Part shown: positions 55,184-64,000 of the stretch, in pieces
Layout of the letters: each line of letters opens with the position of its first letter
How positions within the stretch are numbered: the first letter of the stretch is position 1
Assembly: GCA_938023035.1 (NCBI GenBank)
Contig: CALIDI010000012.1
Span: forward strand, 62,001-126,000
Direction: 5' to 3'
DNA: 64,000 nt
Source of the DNA: an uncultured Leptolyngbyaceae cyanobacterium
GTDB taxonomy: Bacteria > Cyanobacteriota > Cyanobacteriia > Leptolyngbyales > Leptolyngbyaceae
Translations under genes and position numbers: made by a program
Notes under the pieces: model-generated
What the model was told of the DNA's origin: nothing
Database searches by the model: none
What the model saw: only the letters and a program-made list of their open reading frames with translations

Positions 55184-55903
55184 ATGGCCTCACAGCTTGT
55201 GACGAGAAGCTCAGCCGTCGCCGCGCTCGCGCTTGCTTCTATGGCAGCGATCGCGACGAATACCCAGGCCCAGATACCTGCCCTCAACCTGCAAGCGCAA
55301 GCCTATTGTCGGGGTATCACACGCGAAAATTTTATTGAAGGCAAGGTTATTTGTGTTTTTCCTAGCGGTAATCGCTACGAGGGAGAAATGCGCAACGGCA
55401 AGCGTCAAGGTCGGGGGATCGTGACCTATGCTGATGGCACTCGCTGCGAAGGGGAATTTCAGGATGATGTCATGAATGGTCGAGGGGCCTGTATTTTTGC
55501 CAGTGGCAATCGCTTTCAAGGCACCTTCAAGGATGGGCGGAGAGAAGGCCGGGGGACATTTATCTATGCCGATGGCACCCGTTGCGATACAGAATTTCGG
55601 GATGATGCAATGAATGGCTATGGAGTCTGTCAGTTCCCCAATGGCGATCGCTACGAGGGCGGCTTCAACAATAACCAGAAGCACGGCAACGGCGCGTTTA
55701 TTTATGCCGATGGCAGCCGCTGTGAAGGTGAGTTTCGCAATGACTTGCTCAATGGGGTCGGAGCCTGCCGATTTGCCAGTGGCAATATCTACCGGGGCGA
55801 GTTTCGTGATGGCCGCCAGCACGGCAGAGGCGTATTTACCTTTGCCGACGGGCAACAAGTGGAGGGCGTTTGGCGCAATGGCCGCTACGTAGAACCGAAG
55901 TAG
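55184..55903 (+). CDS. Exported MORN-repeat protein
   Basis: From ATG 55184 the protein has a signal peptide (VAALALASMAAIATNTQAQ) and then about eight MORN repeats (consensus YEGEFRNG..HGRG.F.YADG). Repeats come in pairs of about 46 residues: one with RCEGEF followed by NG.GAC.F, and one without cysteine. MORN repeats form an open beta sheet that binds lipids or proteins. An export signal on a MORN protein suggests a periplasmic or outer-membrane role. Upstream in-frame Met codons at 55022 and 55118 would hide the signal peptide and are not favoured. Confidence 0.8.
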   Translation: MASQLVTRSSAVAALALASMAAIATNTQAQIPALNLQAQAYCRGITRENFIEGKVICVFPSGNRYEGEMRNGKRQGRGIVTYADGTRCEGEFQDDVMNGRGACIFASGNRFQGTFKDGRREGRGTFIYADGTRCDTEFRDDAMNGYGVCQFPNGDRYEGGFNNNQKHGNGAFIYADGSRCEGEFRNDLLNGVGACRFASGNIYRGEFRDGRQHGRGVFTFADGQQVEGVWRNGRYVEPK

Positions 55904-56170
55904 GGCGGCTGTCGCCTTCGCTGAGGGAACACGCAACTGCGCTCAGAGAGCGGTACAGGAGGAATTTAGCCGCCATTCAGATGAGCGGGCGCAGAGTATT
56001 GGCGAAACTTCTTCCTCCATCGTGTTCTTTAAAATTGCACTTAATCAGCCGTGAAAGGGTAGCGGGAAAACCGTACTAATCGATTCTCCTGAACACACCG
56101 CTTCCGCAAGATACAATAAGATGCAGCAAAACGTAATAAGCGATCGCAGCAGACGGGAGAGTACATACGC

Positions 56171-58858
56171 ATGGGAAGAGTTGTCGGCATTGACTTGGGG
56201 ACAACCAACTCCGTTGTTTCTGTAATGGAAGGCGGTAAGCCTGTTGTCATTGCAAATGCCGAGGGAACCCGTACAACCCCCTCTGTAGTTGGTTTTACCA
56301 AGGATGGTGAACGGTTAGTAGGGCAATTGGCCCGTCGTCAGGCCGTGCTTGATCCCCAAAATACCTTTTACAGCATCAAGCGCTATATCGGGCGTAAGTA
56401 TAATGAGCTGTCAGCAGAGGCAAAGCGAGTTCCCTACACGATTCGCAGAGATGATCTTGGCAATATCAAGCTCAGATGCCCGCGCTTACAGCGAGATTTC
56501 GCTCCCGAAGAGATTTCGGCCATCGTGCTGCGGAAGCTAGCGGATGAGGCCAGCAAATACCTGGGGGAACCGGTCACCGGTGCCGTAATTACCGTACCGG
56601 CCTATTTCAACGACTCACAACGACAAGCCACCCGCGATGCCGGACGCATTGCTGGGCTGGAGGTAAAACGCATTCTCAACGAACCGACCGCCGCCTCTCT
56701 GGCCTATGGCCTTGATCGGCGCAATAACCAGACTATTCTTGTTTTTGACTTGGGGGGCGGCACGTTTGACGTATCGGTGCTGGATGTTGGGGATGGTGTA
56801 TTTGAGGTTAAATCCACGGCTGGCGATACGCAGTTGGGTGGGATGGATTTTGACCGCCGCATTGTTGATTGGCTGGCAGAGCAGTTTTTAGAGCAAGAAG
56901 GGGTGGATCTGAGGCGCGATCGCCAAGCCCTGCAGCGCATTACCGAAGCGGCAGAAAAAGCCAAAATTGAACTTTCGGGCGTTACGGTTACCGAAATCAA
57001 TCTGCCTTTTATCACGGCTACCGAAGAAGGGCCAAAGCATTTAGAAACGCGCCTCACCCGTTCCAAATTTGAAGAACTTTCGATGGATTTACTCAGTCGT
57101 CTACGGGGGCCAATCAAGCAAGCTCTGCGAGATGCGGGGATGACTGCTCGTGATATCGATGAAGTCGTGTTGGTGGGCGGGTCTACCCGGATTCCCGCTG
57201 TACAGGAGTTGGTGCGCAGCTTCATTGATCGAGAACCCAATCAAAACGTGAACCCGGATGAAGTCGTAGCCGTGGGGGCAGCCATTCAGGCAGGCATTTT
57301 AGGTGGCGAAGTTAAGGACATTCTGCTGTTGGATGTCACCCCCATTTCCCTTGGGCTAGAAACGATTGGGGGAGTGATGAAGAAACTGATACCCCGTAAC
57401 ACTACGATTCCTGTCCGCCGGGCTGATATTTTCTCCACAGGTGAAGATAACCAAACAATGGTGGAAGTGCATGTGTTACAGGGAGAGCGGGAAATGGCGG
57501 CAGGGAACAAATCCCTGGGTCGCTTTAAACTAGCGGGGATTCCACCTGCGCCTCGGGGCGTTCCCCAGGTGCAAGTTTCTTTTGATGTGGATGCTAACGG
57601 AATTTTGCAAGTGACGGCGATGGATCGCACCACTGGTCGGGAGCAAAGCATCACGATTCAGGGGGCCTCGACTTTGAGCGAAGATGAAGTACAGCGAATG
57701 ATCCGAGAGGCAGAGGAATATGCCGATGTCGATCGCGAGAAAAAAGAAAAAGTGCAAAAGCGCAACGACGCAGAGTCTCTCATCCTCAAGGCCGAACGGC
57801 AAATGCGAGAGGCGACCTTAGACTATGGCATGGCCTTTGTGCGGCCCTATCGCAACCGAATTGAACCCGCAATCGCCAGCTTAAAGGAAGCGCTCAGTCA
57901 AAATAATGAACGGGCGATTGATCGCAGTAAAGCCGACCTAGAGGATGCTCTTTATGACCTGACCCGCGAGGTTTATCAACGGGTACAGGAAGATAAAGAG
58001 AAAGACAGCCTATTTGGGGCGATCAAAAGCTTTTTTATGGATGACGATGATGACTACTACGACTACCGAGATGACTACTACGGTAGTCGTTACGGCGCAG
58101 GCGGTTATGGCAGCAGTAGTTACGGCAGTAGTAGTAGCTATGGGGGCACTGGCTACGGTAGCACTTACGGTAGCGGCAGTTATGGCACGACGGGTTATGA
58201 GCGCAGTAGCTACAGTGATGCACCCCAGGCAAATTCTTACAACACCAATCGGTCTGAGCGGGGTACCTACCGTCCAGATAATCGCAGTCGCTATGGTGAA
58301 GGCGCTGATCGTCGAGATGTCGCCCGCGATCGCTCCCAAGATGATTGGGGAACCGCCAACCACCGGCAGAGTCAGTGGGATCAAGAAGAGGATGATTGGA
58401 ACCCATCGACCAATCAACGTCAGGATGACTGGGGCGAATCTACGAATCGGCCTAGTGGTCGAGAACGCAATAGCAGCCGTTCATCTGATGATTGGAGCAC
58501 GCCCAATCGAAAGACTCGCACTAACAAGGAAGTCTCAGGTCGTAGCTCAGATGAATGGGAAACACGCCGGCAACCGGGTGATGAATGGGACACGACTAGC
58601 CAAGGTCAACGCAACCCAAGGGATACCACTGGATACACCTATGGCTCGATTGAGTCGCCTCGCCGCAATGATTGGCCGACACCCCCTCGATCCAGTAACC
58701 GAGATCGAGCCTCAGAATCGCGCGAATCTTCCAACTGGGGAGAGGGAGGGCGCAGATCTGACAACGTTGGGCCTCGCCGCCCTCGTGATACGCGCCGTAA
58801 ACTCGATAAGCCGGATCTTTACCGTGATAACTGGGATGATGACGATGACTGGCTCTAG
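56171..58858 (+). CDS. dnaK: Hsp70 chaperone DnaK with a long low-complexity C-terminal tail
   Basis: ATP-dependent chaperone. The ATPase domain (1-385) has [26 protein letters not shown] and [10 protein letters not shown]; the substrate-binding domain (about 390-510) includes [17 protein letters not shown] and [23 protein letters not shown]. It resembles cyanobacterial DnaK1 more than the housekeeping DnaK2. After the lid, from about residue 622, comes a 270-residue tail: an acidic DDDDDYYDY start, a Gly/Tyr/Ser-rich stretch, and repeated Asp-Asp-Trp motifs in Arg/Ser/Asn-rich sequence ending NWDDDDDWL. Standard DnaK has about 640 residues. dnaJ follows 82 bp downstream. Confidence 0.95.
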   Translation: MGRVVGIDLGTTNSVVSVMEGGKPVVIANAEGTRTTPSVVGFTKDGERLVGQLARRQAVLDPQNTFYSIKRYIGRKYNELSAEAKRVPYTIRRDDLGNIKLRCPRLQRDFAPEEISAIVLRKLADEASKYLGEPVTGAVITVPAYFNDSQRQATRDAGRIAGLEVKRILNEPTAASLAYGLDRRNNQTILVFDLGGGTFDVSVLDVGDGVFEVKSTAGDTQLGGMDFDRRIVDWLAEQFLEQEGVDLRRDRQALQRITEAAEKAKIELSGVTVTEINLPFITATEEGPKHLETRLTRSKFEELSMDLLSRLRGPIKQALRDAGMTARDIDEVVLVGGSTRIPAVQELVRSFIDREPNQNVNPDEVVAVGAAIQAGILGGEVKDILLLDVTPISLGLETIGGVMKKLIPRNTTIPVRRADIFSTGEDNQTMVEVHVLQGEREMAAGNKSLGRFKLAGIPPAPRGVPQVQVSFDVDANGILQVTAMDRTTGREQSITIQGASTLSEDEVQRMIREAEEYADVDREKKEKVQKRNDAESLILKAERQMREATLDYGMAFVRPYRNRIEPAIASLKEALSQNNERAIDRSKADLEDALYDLTREVYQRVQEDKEKDSLFGAIKSFFMDDDDDYYDYRDDYYGSRYGAGGYGSSSYGSSSSYGGTGYGSTYGSGSYGTTGYERSSYSDAPQANSYNTNRSERGTYRPDNRSRYGEGADRRDVARDRSQDDWGTANHRQSQWDQEEDDWNPSTNQRQDDWGESTNRPSGRERNSSRSSDDWSTPNRKTRTNKEVSGRSSDEWETRRQPGDEWDTTSQGQRNPRDTTGYTYGSIESPRRNDWPTPPRSSNRDRASESRESSNWGEGGRRSDNVGPRRPRDTRRKLDKPDLYRDNWDDDDDWL

Positions 58859-58940
58859 TGACTACCGATTCCTCTAGGTGCTATCCCCAATGGGTAGTAT
58901 CGATACCTTGAGACGCAGACCTTCGCCTTTTCCCGACTCT

Positions 58941-59906
58941 ATGCAAAACTTTCGCAATTTCTACGAGATTTTAGGTATCAGTCGCGAAGCAACCGCTGAC
59001 CAAGTGAAGCAAGCCTTTCGGCAATTAGCGCGGAAATATCACCCCGATCTCAACCCGGGCGATAAGCGGGCTGAAGAAAAATTTAAGGTGATCAACGAAG
59101 CCTATGAGGTTTTGTCAGATCCGGCTAAACGCTCCCAGTACGACCAGTTTGGCCGATTTTGGCAACAGCGTGGCTTTCAAGCGACGGGCAAAGCCGGTGG
59201 CCGTAGCTGGGGTAATGGGCGTGGCAGCGATCGCTCTGTCGGCGATACAGATTTCTCTAACTTCAGTGACTTCAATAGTTTCGTCGATCAGTTGTTGAAC
59301 CGCCGCCCCCCTGTCAGTACGGCAACAACGACCTCCCGCTCTGACTATCGCCCCGGCACCAACCGCACCAGTTATACGGTACCTCGTGCTGTTCCTAAGA
59401 ATGTAGAGGCGCGTCTCAGTGTTCCCCTAGAAAAAGCCTACACCGGGGGGCGTGAGCGCATTCGCCTAGAAGATGGTCGCTCCTTGGAGGTGAGTATGCC
59501 TCCAGCCATGGTGAGTGGGCAAAAGATCCGGTTAAAGGGCCAGGGGCTTAATGGTGGTGATCTGTTCTTAAAAATCGAGGTCATTCCCCACCCTTTCTAT
59601 CACCTGGAAGGAACAGACATTGTCTGTCATGTGCCGATTACTCCAAGTGAGGCGGTATTAGGTGGGTCGATTGAGGTGCCGACATTAGATGGTCTGGTCA
59701 AGATCAATATTCCAGCAGGGGTGAGGTTTGGGCAACGACTACGGCTGGCCCGCAAGGGGTATCCTACTCCTGGGGGCGATCGGGGCGACCAAATTGTCGA
59801 AATTCAAATTGCGATTCCCCGCGAACTGACTCCTGATGAAAAAGACCTCTATCACCAACTGCGGCAGATTGAGGAGTTTAAGCCACGGGCCAATTTACCC
59901 GTGTGA
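58941..59906 (+). CDS. dnaJ: DnaJ/CbpA-type co-chaperone (no zinc finger)
   Basis: A J-domain protein that stimulates the ATPase of DnaK. From ATG 58941 (MQNFRNFYEILGIS) it has the J domain (1-70) with the HPD motif in KYHPDLNPG, a Gly/Arg/Ser-rich linker (about 75-150) with NFSDFNSFVDQLL, and the two beta-sandwich peptide-binding domains (about 160-320, GQKIRLKGQGLNGGDLFLKIEVIPHPFYHLEGTDI). There is no zinc-binding CXXCXGXG module, so it is type II (class B). An upstream ATG at 58878 adds 21 residues without match. It is probably cotranscribed with dnaK. Confidence 0.92.
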   Translation: MQNFRNFYEILGISREATADQVKQAFRQLARKYHPDLNPGDKRAEEKFKVINEAYEVLSDPAKRSQYDQFGRFWQQRGFQATGKAGGRSWGNGRGSDRSVGDTDFSNFSDFNSFVDQLLNRRPPVSTATTTSRSDYRPGTNRTSYTVPRAVPKNVEARLSVPLEKAYTGGRERIRLEDGRSLEVSMPPAMVSGQKIRLKGQGLNGGDLFLKIEVIPHPFYHLEGTDIVCHVPITPSEAVLGGSIEVPTLDGLVKINIPAGVRFGQRLRLARKGYPTPGGDRGDQIVEIQIAIPRELTPDEKDLYHQLRQIEEFKPRANLPV

Positions 59907-59919
59907 TCCCGTGTAATAG

Positions 59920-59951
59920 TGCCCTGGATGGGTGCATGTCACTTTTACCCT
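59920..59951 (+). repeat. Duplicated left end of MITE-like element
   Basis: TGCCCTGGATGGGTGCATGT and the following CACTTTTACCCTC recur 72 bp later at the start of copy 5, including the flanking target sequence GCCCTGGAT. This is a direct duplication of the left end with its flank, probably by recombination or slippage after insertion. Confidence 0.7.
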
Positions 59952-60001
59952 CACGAATTTCTCGTAACTGGTTAAAAGTCTTGCCTGTGAATGCCCTGGA
60001 T

Positions 60002-60161
60002 GGGTGCATGTCACTTTTGCCCTCCCGTTTTCTGGTATGTTCAGAGGGCTTTAATCCCTCTCCTAATTTGGGAGAGGGACTTTGAGATGGCTCGAATCCC
60101 TTTCTCCTGGGTTGGGAGAAGAGACTGGAGGATGAGGGCCTGCAACGGTGGACATGCTCTC
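60002..60161 (+). mobile_element. MITE-like element, copy 5 (160 bp)
   Basis: Starts GGGTGCATGTCACTTTTGCC and ends GGTGGACATGCTCTC. Flanks are GCCCTGGAT on the left and GCCAGGATT on the right, which match only with a gap, so the target duplication is decayed. It lies about 95 bp after the dnaJ stop and could form the 3' end of the dnaK-dnaJ transcript. Confidence 0.82.
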
Positions 60162-60442
60162 GCCAGGATTGGTGCATTTTCGCCCTCTATTGCCTAATAG
60201 CAGTACAAACCAAGGTCAGTGAAGGCGAGGCCCAAGGGGGATTCACCCAGGAACACATGACTAGGGGCGAAGTTGCCGACATTTTCCATTTTGCCAAAAT
60301 GTCCTACCATGTTTGTGTAAGCCTGTGGCTTTAGGGCGATTGGCTTATGCAGTTAGGGCAGTAGCACCCAAGCAGAAACCGCTGCCATGGGCAGAATTCT
60401 TATTCATTATTTCTATCCGTAAGAGCTGCTCTATTGGCCCTG
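60162..60442. other. Intergenic region
   Basis: No gene seen. The sequence lies between the MITE-like element and the 3' end of the metalloprotease gene. GGGGGATTCACCCAGG near 60236 resembles CCGGGTGATTCACCCAGG near 52938. Confidence 0.4.
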
Positions 60443-63256
60443 TCACTGGCTTTGCAACTGGGCATTGAGCACCTTATTGATGCGATCGCGGGTTTCTTCG
60501 AGATGGGCTACTGTGTAAAGATCCATCTCGCTGCGTTGCCGTCGCAGGGCGATGTCGATCGCCCTCTGAAGTTGTCGCAACTCATACCAGGCCACACTGC
60601 GCGCGTCTTCGGGCACCGCCACCTGACGTAAAATCATGCGGCTTAAGAGATCCAGATGTTCGCGTTGCAAACCCCGCCGAATGCTGGATAGCGTTAGGTT
60701 GCGACCCGTTTGCAACAGCTCGCTCCAGATACTGTTTTCAACCGTATTGAGCAACTCAGAAATCATCAGCGCCTTGCCGGGTTTGGTTTTTAACTCCGCG
60801 TTGCGTAGCCGGGCCAGCCGATTGGCCGAGAGCAAATCCCGCAAAATCAGAGATTGAAACCGCAAGATGCGATCGTAAATGGGGTATTCCAGAGGTAAGA
60901 TCTCGGGCGATTCTCCCCAGGTAGACCAGCGGGCCGGGGCCAGTTTATTCAGTAACTGGGGCGAAAACTGAAACTTGCTTTCATCAAACACATAGGTTTG
61001 GATCAGTTTCAGAGCTTGACGTTGCTGTTCCAGCGAGATGGGTTCAAAGGGCAAGCGATCGCTCGTATCTCCCCCGCGATAGCGATTAAACGATTGCCCG
61101 CCAATGTAATTCACAAAAAATCGCGCATGTTGAAAGTAATAGTTAAAGATGTCATCAAAAATAACACGGACATCGTTGTAGCTTTGGCCGCTCAGGGGAT
61201 AGCGGCGGTCAACCCGTTCCCACATGCGCAGAGCATTGTCAAGTTGCCAGGGGGCATAGGTCAACAAATCACTGCTCAGGTCAAACACATTGGTTTGGGG
61301 GTCTAGCCGTGCAAACACGTCCTCATCTGTCGCATAGGCTAGATCTGGCTCTGGCGCACGACGGGCGATCGCCTCAAGAAACCGCCGCTCTGACTGAGGG
61401 GTACGATTATCAGGACTGGGGGCGTACCCATAGGCGATCGCCCATTCATCGTAGGGGCCAAGCGTTTGGGTAAAGTAGTCTCCCTGTTTGACTCCTTGCG
61501 GTGCCAGGTTGATTGAGCTGTAATCCATCACAGAGCCAACCAGCCCTTTACTGCGCGTAATCTCGGTTTTATGTAAATCTGTCGGTGCCAACATCGAACT
61601 GGCTCGAAAGTTATGGCGCAACCCTAGAGTATGACCCACCTCATGGGCCACCAGCATCCGCAAGTACTGTTGCACGTACTCCCGCATTTCAGCATCGCTG
61701 GGCAGCACATTTTGCAGCGTGGAGAGGGCAACGGCCCCGACCGATAGCTGGTGCTTGGCCTCTACCCCATAGCAAAGGTCGTAGTTAGCCAGCAAGCGCA
61801 AGGCCCAGCGGGGAGCTGATCGCGATCGCCCTGCTTCTTCCAGCAGTTGTGAGTCGATCCCATAACCACAGAGATTACTCACCCCTGCCAACTGAGCCAA
61901 GTCGGGCATCAACTGTCGCTCATTTTGCGCCACAATCGACTCAAACTGCTGCTTCAGGTAACGGGCAAAACTGGCATCAATTAAAATATCCGCATCTAAA
62001 ATTTGCCCAGTGAGTGGGTTTACCCGTGACGGCCCAATACCGACAAAACCCGCGTCGTAGCTAGTTAACCAGCGAATCGTATTGTAACGAATGTCAGCAG
62101 GATCCCATCTGGCGTTATCGGGCATTTGTTTCGCCACGATCGCATCCTTAAAGCCAATCTTTTCAAAGGCTTTGTTCCACATCTCAATGCCCTCGCGTAC
62201 CCCATCTCGATATTCCAGAGGCACAGTATTCTCAATCCAAAAAACAATCGGCTCCTTAGGGGGAGACAGCGCCGCGTTAGGATCTTGCTTTTCCAGGTGC
62301 CAACGATTGACGTAGCGCACAAAGGGAGTACGGGGCGAACGATTGGAGAAATTTTGATAAGCGGTCAAGAAATAGCCAACCCGCTCATCCGCCAACCGGG
62401 GCCGGTAGCCATTATTGACTGGCAAGGCGGATAGACTGTAGTGAATGCGGAGATTAAAGGAGCGGCTGTCAGGTAGAGTGGTCACAAAGGCGGGGAGCCT
62501 TTCAGATGAACTCCCAGCACCGCCGGTAAAGCCATAAACCGTCTCTAACTCCGTATTTCCATCAAAATTTTTGACCGTATTGAAATAGGACTTATTGGTG
62601 TCAATAGTATAGGCCGCTCCCAGTAAAAAGGGCAGCACGGGTGTGATTCCTGGCAGGTCGGTGAGAAATAGTGGCCCTAAATCGACCAAATAACTTTTGC
62701 GTTGGGGATGGGTACTCAGAATGGGCAGCGATTGCAACACTGAGCTACTAAAGGATCGCTGCACCGATCGCTGGAGCGGATCTCCTGGATCGGTACGAAA
62801 GTAAACGTTAGGCAAGGAAAACTGTAGCCGCTGCCCGACCTTGCGAAAGGTAAACAGCATATCAGCAATCGGTAAGCCGCTGTAAATTCCAGCCTCACCG
62901 ACTCCGGACTCGAGTGTAGCGATCGCCAAAAAAGCAGTGTTGAGCTGGTTGGGCTGAATCTCTGCAAGCAGCCGCCCTTTTTTCGGGTCGCGGTACAGTG
63001 TAAATAAACCCGATAACCGCTCCATCCCTTTAATTACCTCATCAAAGGAAGCAGGCGTAGGGGAAGGTGTAGCGGTTGCCTTTGGTTTTGTCAGGTTCTG
63101 ACCGGGCTGCATGGCCGTGGCAGCGGCTTTGCTAGCAGCAACAGCAGAATTAAGGCTCTGCTCTGGTTGCCATTGGGGATGAGCCGGGAGATGGGCATAA
63201 GTCAACGTCACGAGCAAGCCAAACAGAAATGCGATCGCCCAAAAGATTCGGTTCAT
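60443..63256 (-). CDS. Exported zinc-dependent metalloprotease (DUF5117/DUF4953 type)
   Basis: A 937-residue protein with an N-terminal signal or anchor (IFWAIAFLFGLLVTLTYA). The zinc site is HEVGHTLGLRHNF near residue 538, the metzincin-like HEXXHXXGXXH pattern. The N-terminal half (about 65-330) is beta-rich, with PNVYFRTDP and VRYVNRWHLEKQDP, matching DUF5117; the part before and after the zinc motif matches DUF4953. A C-terminal helical region (about 760-930) ends in a charged coiled coil. Such proteins are probably periplasmic peptidases of unknown target. Transcribed alone on the minus strand. Confidence 0.87.
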   Translation of the reverse strand: MNRIFWAIAFLFGLLVTLTYAHLPAHPQWQPEQSLNSAVAASKAAATAMQPGQNLTKPKATATPSPTPASFDEVIKGMERLSGLFTLYRDPKKGRLLAEIQPNQLNTAFLAIATLESGVGEAGIYSGLPIADMLFTFRKVGQRLQFSLPNVYFRTDPGDPLQRSVQRSFSSSVLQSLPILSTHPQRKSYLVDLGPLFLTDLPGITPVLPFLLGAAYTIDTNKSYFNTVKNFDGNTELETVYGFTGGAGSSSERLPAFVTTLPDSRSFNLRIHYSLSALPVNNGYRPRLADERVGYFLTAYQNFSNRSPRTPFVRYVNRWHLEKQDPNAALSPPKEPIVFWIENTVPLEYRDGVREGIEMWNKAFEKIGFKDAIVAKQMPDNARWDPADIRYNTIRWLTSYDAGFVGIGPSRVNPLTGQILDADILIDASFARYLKQQFESIVAQNERQLMPDLAQLAGVSNLCGYGIDSQLLEEAGRSRSAPRWALRLLANYDLCYGVEAKHQLSVGAVALSTLQNVLPSDAEMREYVQQYLRMLVAHEVGHTLGLRHNFRASSMLAPTDLHKTEITRSKGLVGSVMDYSSINLAPQGVKQGDYFTQTLGPYDEWAIAYGYAPSPDNRTPQSERRFLEAIARRAPEPDLAYATDEDVFARLDPQTNVFDLSSDLLTYAPWQLDNALRMWERVDRRYPLSGQSYNDVRVIFDDIFNYYFQHARFFVNYIGGQSFNRYRGGDTSDRLPFEPISLEQQRQALKLIQTYVFDESKFQFSPQLLNKLAPARWSTWGESPEILPLEYPIYDRILRFQSLILRDLLSANRLARLRNAELKTKPGKALMISELLNTVENSIWSELLQTGRNLTLSSIRRGLQREHLDLLSRMILRQVAVPEDARSVAWYELRQLQRAIDIALRRQRSEMDLYTVAHLEETRDRINKVLNAQLQSQ

Positions 63257-63963
63257 CTTCCATCCTCTAACCAGAAAAGCCGCCGGGTTTAGTCCAGCCC
63301 ATTCAATCTAACCGATGAAACGTACCTGCGATCAGCCCTCAAACCCAAAGACATTATCAAATTTCCGTAATTCCACTTAGCACTTTTTTATCTTTGTAGC
63401 TGAGTCCGTATTGTTACAGAAAATCGGATTTCCTTCATCAATTTCAATCAGGAAATTACGGATCTGGCTACCCTAGTGTTCAAAAAATAACCCGTAATAA
63501 TAGTGAATTTTCGATAGTTGATTCGCTAGCGACGCTTGGGTTTGCACTTCAATTAATCTGTGTTAAGACGCTTTCACTGTTCAACATCACCTTGAGGGGT
63601 GAGGCCCCCTTTTCACAGAAAAAGTTGTCATATTAAGTTTTATTTATGGTAATGTAGAAAAAACTTTTTCTATTAATTTCATCATGAATCAGTTAGCTGA
63701 GACATTGAGTTAGAAAAAGATTCTTTTAATAACAGTGCTCAGGAGAAAAACTTGCTAGAAAGACTTTCAGAAGGTTTGACTAAATTAGTTTCCTTTTTTA
63801 AGCCATCCTGCTGAAAGAGTAAGTGATTTTGCTGATGTTGTTTAGATGGCTTGAATAGCTCTTGGTTAAGGTTGATTCGGTGCCATTTCTTAGTGTTCCT
63901 AATAGTCAAAAGTATGATTTTTGTTTTTTGCTTTATTCTTCGGGGTGAAGGAGCGTTTTACCA
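63257..63963. other. Intergenic region with a possible broken short peptide
   Basis: No long frame. A short frame starts at ATG 63684 (MNQLAETLS) and ends after nine codons; a one-base shift would lead into EKDSFNNSAQEKNLLERLSE then GLTKLVSFFKPSC, stopping near 63817. A palindrome AGAAAAAACTTTTTCT lies near 63655. The rest is AT-rich and probably holds promoters for the metalloprotease gene and the partial gene at 63964. Confidence 0.4.
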
Positions 63964-64000
63964 ATGTCACGGGATGCCTTAATCGTTGGAGTCAGTGCCT
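63964..64000 (+). CDS. Start of a gene cut by the window, possibly a caspase-like protein
   Basis: Only twelve codons are visible: MSRDALIVGVSA. Many cyanobacterial caspase-domain (metacaspase, peptidase C14) proteins begin with a short charged leader and then ALVVGIN or ALIVGV, the first beta strand of the p20 domain, and this fits. The evidence is thin, and any Rossmann-like fold could start this way. The remaining sequence lies outside the window. Confidence 0.4.
   Translation, partial: MSRDALIVGVSA

Noticed and set aside
55211-55936. 241-codon minus frame opposite the MORN gene
   Set aside because: Its repeats mirror the MORN repeats; shadow of the real gene.
58014-58877. 287-codon plus frame and minus frames over the dnaK tail
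   Set aside because: Composition (runs of Met, Thr, Ala, Val) reflects the low-complexity repeat coding of the dnaK tail in other frames.

Overview
This window is cyanobacterial chromosome. The evidence is photosystem I and II genes, allophycocyanin genes, Ycf66, PsbX, YggT/Ycf19-type and other cyanobacteria-restricted families, plus many copies of the GCGATCGC palindrome. The species cannot be named from the sequence. The central 24.7 kb (15790-40525, all on the minus strand) is a far-red light photoacclimation (FaRLiP) cluster, so the host should be able to make chlorophyll f and remodel its photosystems and phycobilisome cores in far-red light.

Left flank (1-15565): the start of gyrA, a lone receiver protein, a frameshifted PPC/DUF296 gene, an RsmB-like RNA methyltransferase, a HAD phosphatase, rlmN, sppA, a thioredoxin, an NnrU/Z-ISO-like membrane protein, a YggT protein, psbX (39 aa), ycf66, two translationally coupled PD40-repeat lipoproteins, a DUF4079 membrane protein, gamma-glutamyltransferase and an SH3-domain protein.

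FaRLiP cluster, in transcription order (right to left): rfpB, rfpA, rfpC (phytochrome-controlled phosphorelay); far-red psbA; psaA2, psaB2, psaL2, psaI2; an ApcF/ApcB-like beta subunit without the chromophore cysteine; chlF (chlorophyll f synthase, a D1 relative without the Mn ligands); apcD-type, apcB2, apcD-type; apcE2 (chromophore cysteine lost); a 60-codon ORF; apcD-type; psbD and psbC2 (overlapping); a frameshifted four-cysteine membrane protein; psbB2; psbH2 with an extra C-terminal membrane helix; psaF2; psaJ2. RfpA senses light and is expected to pass phosphate through RfpC to the DNA-binding RfpB, which switches on the paralogous subunits. ChlF makes the pigment, and the psa/psb/apc paralogs build far-red-absorbing complexes. 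A terminator after psbA and a 22-bp sequence shared by the regions upstream of psaA2 and chlF suggest several transcription units.

Right flank (41644-64000): a GT2 glycosyltransferase divergent from a polytopic membrane protein, tRNA-Phe(GAA), a one-helix membrane protein, tyrS, a class A penicillin-binding protein, a SAM methyltransferase, a TldE/PmbA protein, small cyanobacterial proteins (DUF6761-like, DUF7219-like), a half-size TauE/SafE protein, an exported MORN-repeat protein, a DnaK with a long low-complexity tail followed by a DnaJ, a large zinc metalloprotease, and what may be the first codons of a caspase-like gene.

Repeats: five copies of a 136-160 bp MITE-like element lie outside the FaRLiP cluster, two with perfect 9-bp target-site duplications, plus end fragments. 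Two genes are broken by single-base changes in homopolymers (G7 at 1351, A4 at 18976); these could be sequencing errors or true mutations. No CRISPR array, rRNA or intact insertion sequence was seen.
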